64,000 nt of DNA from Labilithrix luteola (GTDB lineage Bacteria; Myxococcota_A; Polyangia; Polyangiales; Polyangiaceae): NCBI RefSeq assembly GCF_001263205.1, contig NZ_CP012333.1:1922001-1986000 (forward strand), given 5' to 3'. Under the pieces are notes generated by a model. The model was not told the origin of the DNA. It did not search any database and saw only the letters and a program-made list of their open reading frames with translations. The position numbers and the translations under genes were made by a program. Positions 60,895 through 64,000 of the stretch are shown here, one piece after another (the first letter of the stretch is position 1; every line of letters starts with the position of its first letter).

Positions 60895-62387
60895 TCACGA
60901 CCACGAGAGCCAAGCAATGCAGCGTGCTCGGCATGCGCACCATGCTCGGCGGATGGGTCGCGCTGGGCGTCGTCACACTGCTCTTCGCCTGCGAGTCCAG
61001 CGAGCCGAGGGCTCGTGACATGACCGACACGGATGCCGCCACGGACTCCGGCCCGAGCGGCCCCGCTCCGACCGGCGGCGACGCGGGTGTCGACGCGAAC
61101 GTTCCCGACTCCGGCGAAGACGATGACTTCGTCGTTCCGGACGCCTCGGTCGTATGTGGCACCGGCCCATGTGCCGTCACGATGACCGGCCATGGTGATT
61201 CCTTCTGCGTCGTCCTGCAGAGCGGCAAGATGAGCTGCTGGGGATCGAACGCCTCGGGCCAGCTCGGATACGAAGCCGACGGGAAGCCGTTCTCCGCAAC
61301 GCCACACGTTCTCGACAACCTCGCGAACGTGACGAGCGCGAGTGTCGGCGAAAGCAATGCGTGCGCGCGAGTCGCCAGCGGTGACGTGTTCTGCTGGGGC
61401 GCGCCGGACCTCGTCAACGCCGGCATTCTCCCAGCAGACGGTAGCGGAACATTCTCCGCTCCCGTCTCCCAGCCAACGCGCATGAGTGCGGTCCCAGCCG
61501 GCACGAGCATCGCAGTCGGAAAGGATTTCGCCTGCGCTACGGCGAGTGACGGATCGCTTTCTTGCTGGGGAACGAACGCGAACCAAGAGCTTGGTCGTGG
61601 CGTGACCGACGCCGGCTCCATCGTGCCGCCAGCGAAGGCTCTGCTGGTGACGCAGGAGGTCGCGGCCATCGTGCCCGGCGCCTCGCGCACGTTCGCGATC
61701 ACGTCGAACAACGACCTGCTCTCGTGGGGTGCAGGCAGCCTGTACGGGCGCGACGACTTCAACCGGCTCACGAACCTCGTGGACTACCTCCTGGGCCGCG
61801 CGATTTCCGAGGATGTGGACGGCTTCCCTGCGCTCGTGCCGGGGCTTGCACGCGTTCGCGGAGTCGCAACGAGCTCGAGGCATGGCTGCGCGGTCGTCGG
61901 ACGCGACGTCCAGTGTTGGGGCTCCAACGAGCTCGGTCAGCTCGGACGAGGCTCGTTCAATCCCGCTCCAACGGTCTTCCAACTTCCTCCCAGTTTTCTC
62001 CCGGACATCTCGAACCTCCGCTTCGTTGCCGACGCCGAGGAGACAGACGCGGGAGTGCCTACGAAGGACGTTCCCATTCAGGTCGCGGTCGCCGACGAGC
62101 ACTCGTGCGCCGCGATGGGAAGCGGGCACGTCTACTGCTGGGGAAAGAAGGGCGACAAGGGCGTCCTCGGGAGCAGACCCACGCAGGATCTCAACGGAAC
62201 ACCGACGCGCATCGACGGCCTCAGCGAGCCGGCCGTGGGAGTCGCGTCCGCAGGCTCGACGGTCTGTGCGCTCCTGCGTTCGGGAGCGGTCGAGTGTTGG
62301 GGTTCGAACGCGCAGGGTCAGCTCGGCACAGGGAAAGCCGATGACCTTCCCCACCCGGCGCCCTCCCGCGTGGTCCTGCCCAATTGA
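60891..62387 (+). CDS. RCC1-repeat lipoprotein (cluster B)
   Basis: 498 residues from TTG 60891, with the perfect ribosome site GGAGGTG just upstream and the previous stop overlapping as TTGA. Lipobox LLFACE. Seven RCC1 modules (MSCWGSNASGQLGY, VFCWGAPD, LSCWGTNANQELGRG, LLSWGAGS, VQCWGSNELGQLGRG, VYCWGKKG, VECWGSNAQGQLGTG), the same number as the cluster A and island copies. It overlaps the extra propeller gene by 4 bases. Confidence 0.88.
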   Translation: MITTTRAKQCSVLGMRTMLGGWVALGVVTLLFACESSEPRARDMTDTDAATDSGPSGPAPTGGDAGVDANVPDSGEDDDFVVPDASVVCGTGPCAVTMTGHGDSFCVVLQSGKMSCWGSNASGQLGYEADGKPFSATPHVLDNLANVTSASVGESNACARVASGDVFCWGAPDLVNAGILPADGSGTFSAPVSQPTRMSAVPAGTSIAVGKDFACATASDGSLSCWGTNANQELGRGVTDAGSIVPPAKALLVTQEVAAIVPGASRTFAITSNNDLLSWGAGSLYGRDDFNRLTNLVDYLLGRAISEDVDGFPALVPGLARVRGVATSSRHGCAVVGRDVQCWGSNELGQLGRGSFNPAPTVFQLPPSFLPDISNLRFVADAEETDAGVPTKDVPIQVAVADEHSCAAMGSGHVYCWGKKGDKGVLGSRPTQDLNGTPTRIDGLSEPAVGVASAGSTVCALLRSGAVECWGSNAQGQLGTGKADDLPHPAPSRVVLPN

Positions 62388-63334
62388 TGGAGTCGACGAC
62401 GATGTTTACCCTCGTGACCAAACGCCGTTGCCTTGCGTTCGTAGGTGCATTGACGAGCGCCGCCGCCATCCATTGCTCGTCGGAGCCTCAGAAGTTCGAG
62501 ACGAAGGACGAATCGGTGCCTGACGCGGAGCCGCCGCCCGTCGCGCCCTTCGTCGACGCTTCCGTCGAACAAGACGCGAGCGCTCCCCTCCCCGATGTGG
62601 ACTGCGCCGACGAGAACAAGAAAATCTACGTTCTCTCCGGGAACGACAAGGTGATCTATCGGTTCGACCCGATAGCTCTGACCTTCACCAGTCTCGGCAG
62701 GCCCGCCTGCGCGACGCGCAGTGGGATGTACTCCATGGCCGTCGATCGGCGAGGTTTTGCCTGGGTCGAATACCAGGATGGTCGCCTCTTCAAGGTGAAC
62801 ACGGCGGACATGTCGTGCGCCGACTCCGGGTTTCGCCGAGACGCCTACGGCTTCGGACTCTTCGGAATGGGCTTCGCCAAGAACGACGGCGACACGGGCG
62901 GCGGCGTCAACGCGGGCGAGACGTTGTGGGTCGTCGGCGCGGCGCTCGCACGACTCGACACCACGACGCTCGACCTATCGATCGTGGGCAAAGGCGGCCT
63001 CGGGAGGTCCGAGCTGAGCGGAACGGGGGTCGGAACGCTCTACGCCTTCATGAGCGGCGCCGGTGGACGAGTCGCGCAGCTCGACAAGACGACGGGCGAA
63101 ACTCAGAAGTTCTTCGTGACCGGCGTGGAAAACCTCGGAGCATGGGCGTTCGCCGCATGGGGCGGTGATTTCTGGCTCTTCACGTCTCCGCCGCAAGTTT
63201 CGGGAACGGAGACCTCGACCGTCACGAAGTACTCGCCCACGACGGGCGAATCGACGGTTCTGATGGAAGACGTGGGGCTGCTGATCGTCGGCGCGGGCGT
63301 CTCGACGTGCGCTCCGACGGAGCCTCCGCACTGA
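62384..63334 (+). CDS. Extra propeller-type lipoprotein, only in cluster B
   Basis: 316 residues from TTG 62384 (overlapping the previous stop) or ATG 62387. Lipobox AAIHCS. The mature protein reads as a small propeller: KIYVLSGNDKVIYRFDPI, MYSMAVDRRGFAWVEY, TLWVVGAALARLDTT, VAQLDKTTGETQKF, FWLFTSPPQ. No counterpart exists between the RCC1 and IgGFc-binding genes of cluster A. A gap of 134 bases separates it from the next gene. Confidence 0.75.
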   Translation: MMESTTMFTLVTKRRCLAFVGALTSAAAIHCSSEPQKFETKDESVPDAEPPPVAPFVDASVEQDASAPLPDVDCADENKKIYVLSGNDKVIYRFDPIALTFTSLGRPACATRSGMYSMAVDRRGFAWVEYQDGRLFKVNTADMSCADSGFRRDAYGFGLFGMGFAKNDGDTGGGVNAGETLWVVGAALARLDTTTLDLSIVGKGGLGRSELSGTGVGTLYAFMSGAGGRVAQLDKTTGETQKFFVTGVENLGAWAFAAWGGDFWLFTSPPQVSGTETSTVTKYSPTTGESTVLMEDVGLLIVGAGVSTCAPTEPPH

Positions 63335-63468
63335 CATCGTCTTGATTCGCTAGTCCGGTCCCGCGCCCTTGCGGCGCCAAGAGCCTCTCCAGCGTCGCGT
63401 CTTCGTCGCGCGTATGCGCGCGTGTGCCCATTCTGTCCGCGAACAAGCCCAGAGTTCCGTAAATCCCC

Positions 63469-64000
63469 ATGCGCCAACTCCGTCAATATCTAACCATCGC
63501 CTTTCGCTCCCTCGCGTCGCTCGCGCTATTTTCGATTGCGTCTTCGCTTTCGGTCGCGGCTTGCGGTTCATCGGATCGCGACGGCTTCGGACAAGGAAAC
63601 GACCCTGGCTTCGACGGCGACGGCGGTGTGGAGAAGGAGCTCGATCGCGATCCAATCACGTGCGCCGAAGCAACGAAGGCGCGGACCTACGTGGGGTGCG
63701 ATTACTGGGCCACAGTGACGGGCAATATCGTCCCCGACATCTTCGACTTCGCGGTGGTTGTCTCGAACGGCGGGCAGACCGAAGCGAACGTGAAGGTCAC
63801 CGGCCCGAACGACGTCGCGGTCGAGGTGAAGGTCGCCCCTGGCAAGCTCGAGAAGGTTTTTTTGCCCTGGGTGCCCGCGTTGAAGGGACAGGGAGTCATC
63901 ATCGCCAACCAGGCGCCGCCGCCGCTCACGTCATCGGTCATGGCGCGCAAGAGCGCGTACCACGTCGAGAGCTCCGTCCCGGTCGTCGTCTACCAGTTCA
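63469..64000 (+). CDS. IgGFc-binding-domain lipoprotein, N-terminal part (cluster B, 3' truncated by window end)
   Basis: The first 177 codons from ATG 63469 are inside the window. Signal peptide ends in VAACGSSD. After an Asp/Gly linker comes a Cys pair (TCAEATK, VGCDYWATVTGN) and the start of an IgGFc-binding domain: FDFAVVVSNGG, NVKVTGPND, LPWVPALKG and the highly typical SAYHVESSVPVVVYQF. The family and position match the last gene of cluster A. No stop is reached. Confidence 0.88.
   Translation, partial: MRQLRQYLTIAFRSLASLALFSIASSLSVAACGSSDRDGFGQGNDPGFDGDGGVEKELDRDPITCAEATKARTYVGCDYWATVTGNIVPDIFDFAVVVSNGGQTEANVKVTGPNDVAVEVKVAPGKLEKVFLPWVPALKGQGVIIANQAPPPLTSSVMARKSAYHVESSVPVVVYQF

Noticed and set aside
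1..64000. CRISPR arrays, IS elements, prophage genes
   Set aside because: No regularly spaced repeats, transposase or integrase translation was found.

Overview
The window looks like chromosome from a high-GC myxobacterium (phylum Myxococcota, probably the Polyangia side; inferred from gene content, not from a marker gene). The indicators are many lipoproteins with Asp/Ala/Gly/Ser-rich linkers after the lipobox, RCC1-repeat and WAVG-repeat surface propellers, NCGxCGxxC cysteine-rich repeat proteins, IgGFc-binding proteins, a fibro-slime protein, an expansin, and many one-component regulators and ECF sigma factors. No tRNA, rRNA, CRISPR array, transposase or phage gene was seen. The only core housekeeping gene recognised is rsmG.

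Layout. 1-4.7 kb: C-terminus of an S9 peptidase, an expansin, small hypothetical genes and a VWA lipoprotein pair. 4.9-14.2 kb: cluster A, an apparently co-transcribed set of outer-membrane-like protein, ECF sigma factor, single-TM putative anti-sigma, Cys-rich repeat lipoprotein, two WAVG propeller lipoproteins, RCC1 lipoprotein and IgGFc-binding lipoprotein, closed by a 21-bp perfect hairpin. 14.4-22.4 kb: barrel protein, proline iminopeptidase with a leader-peptide-like mini-ORF, Mut7-C protein, hydrolase, a lipoprotein with a sigma-54-like promoter, PadR, SDR and LysR. 22.4-33.3 kb: a third, orphan copy of the cluster's outer-membrane-like protein, zinc-ribbon proteins, a LuxR protein with two HTH domains, OmpA-like protein, serine hydrolase, AraC and MerR. 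33.3-47.1 kb: variant CcmH, M13 peptidase, rsmG, MscS, macro domain, phosphodiesterase-family lipoprotein, AraC/alcohol dehydrogenase, fibro-slime, GFA/VOC/TetR and AraC genes. 47.2-54.5 kb: an island in which three minus-strand genes share a 41-bp promoter-like element (31 of 41 positions identical); one of them heads an RCC1 lipoprotein - SUKH (SMI1/KNR4) - Tdi1-like immunity operon. 54.7-64 kb: cluster B, a second full copy of the cluster A gene order with one extra propeller gene, cut by the window end inside the IgGFc-binding protein.

The two clusters keep gene order, overlapping stop/start codons, six Cys modules and seven RCC1 blades but have diverged strongly in sequence. The reading offered here is that each sigma factor controls, or is controlled by, a set of secreted adhesive or sensory lipoproteins. 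Together with the shared-promoter island these are the best candidates for an undescribed system. Functions beyond family level are inference.
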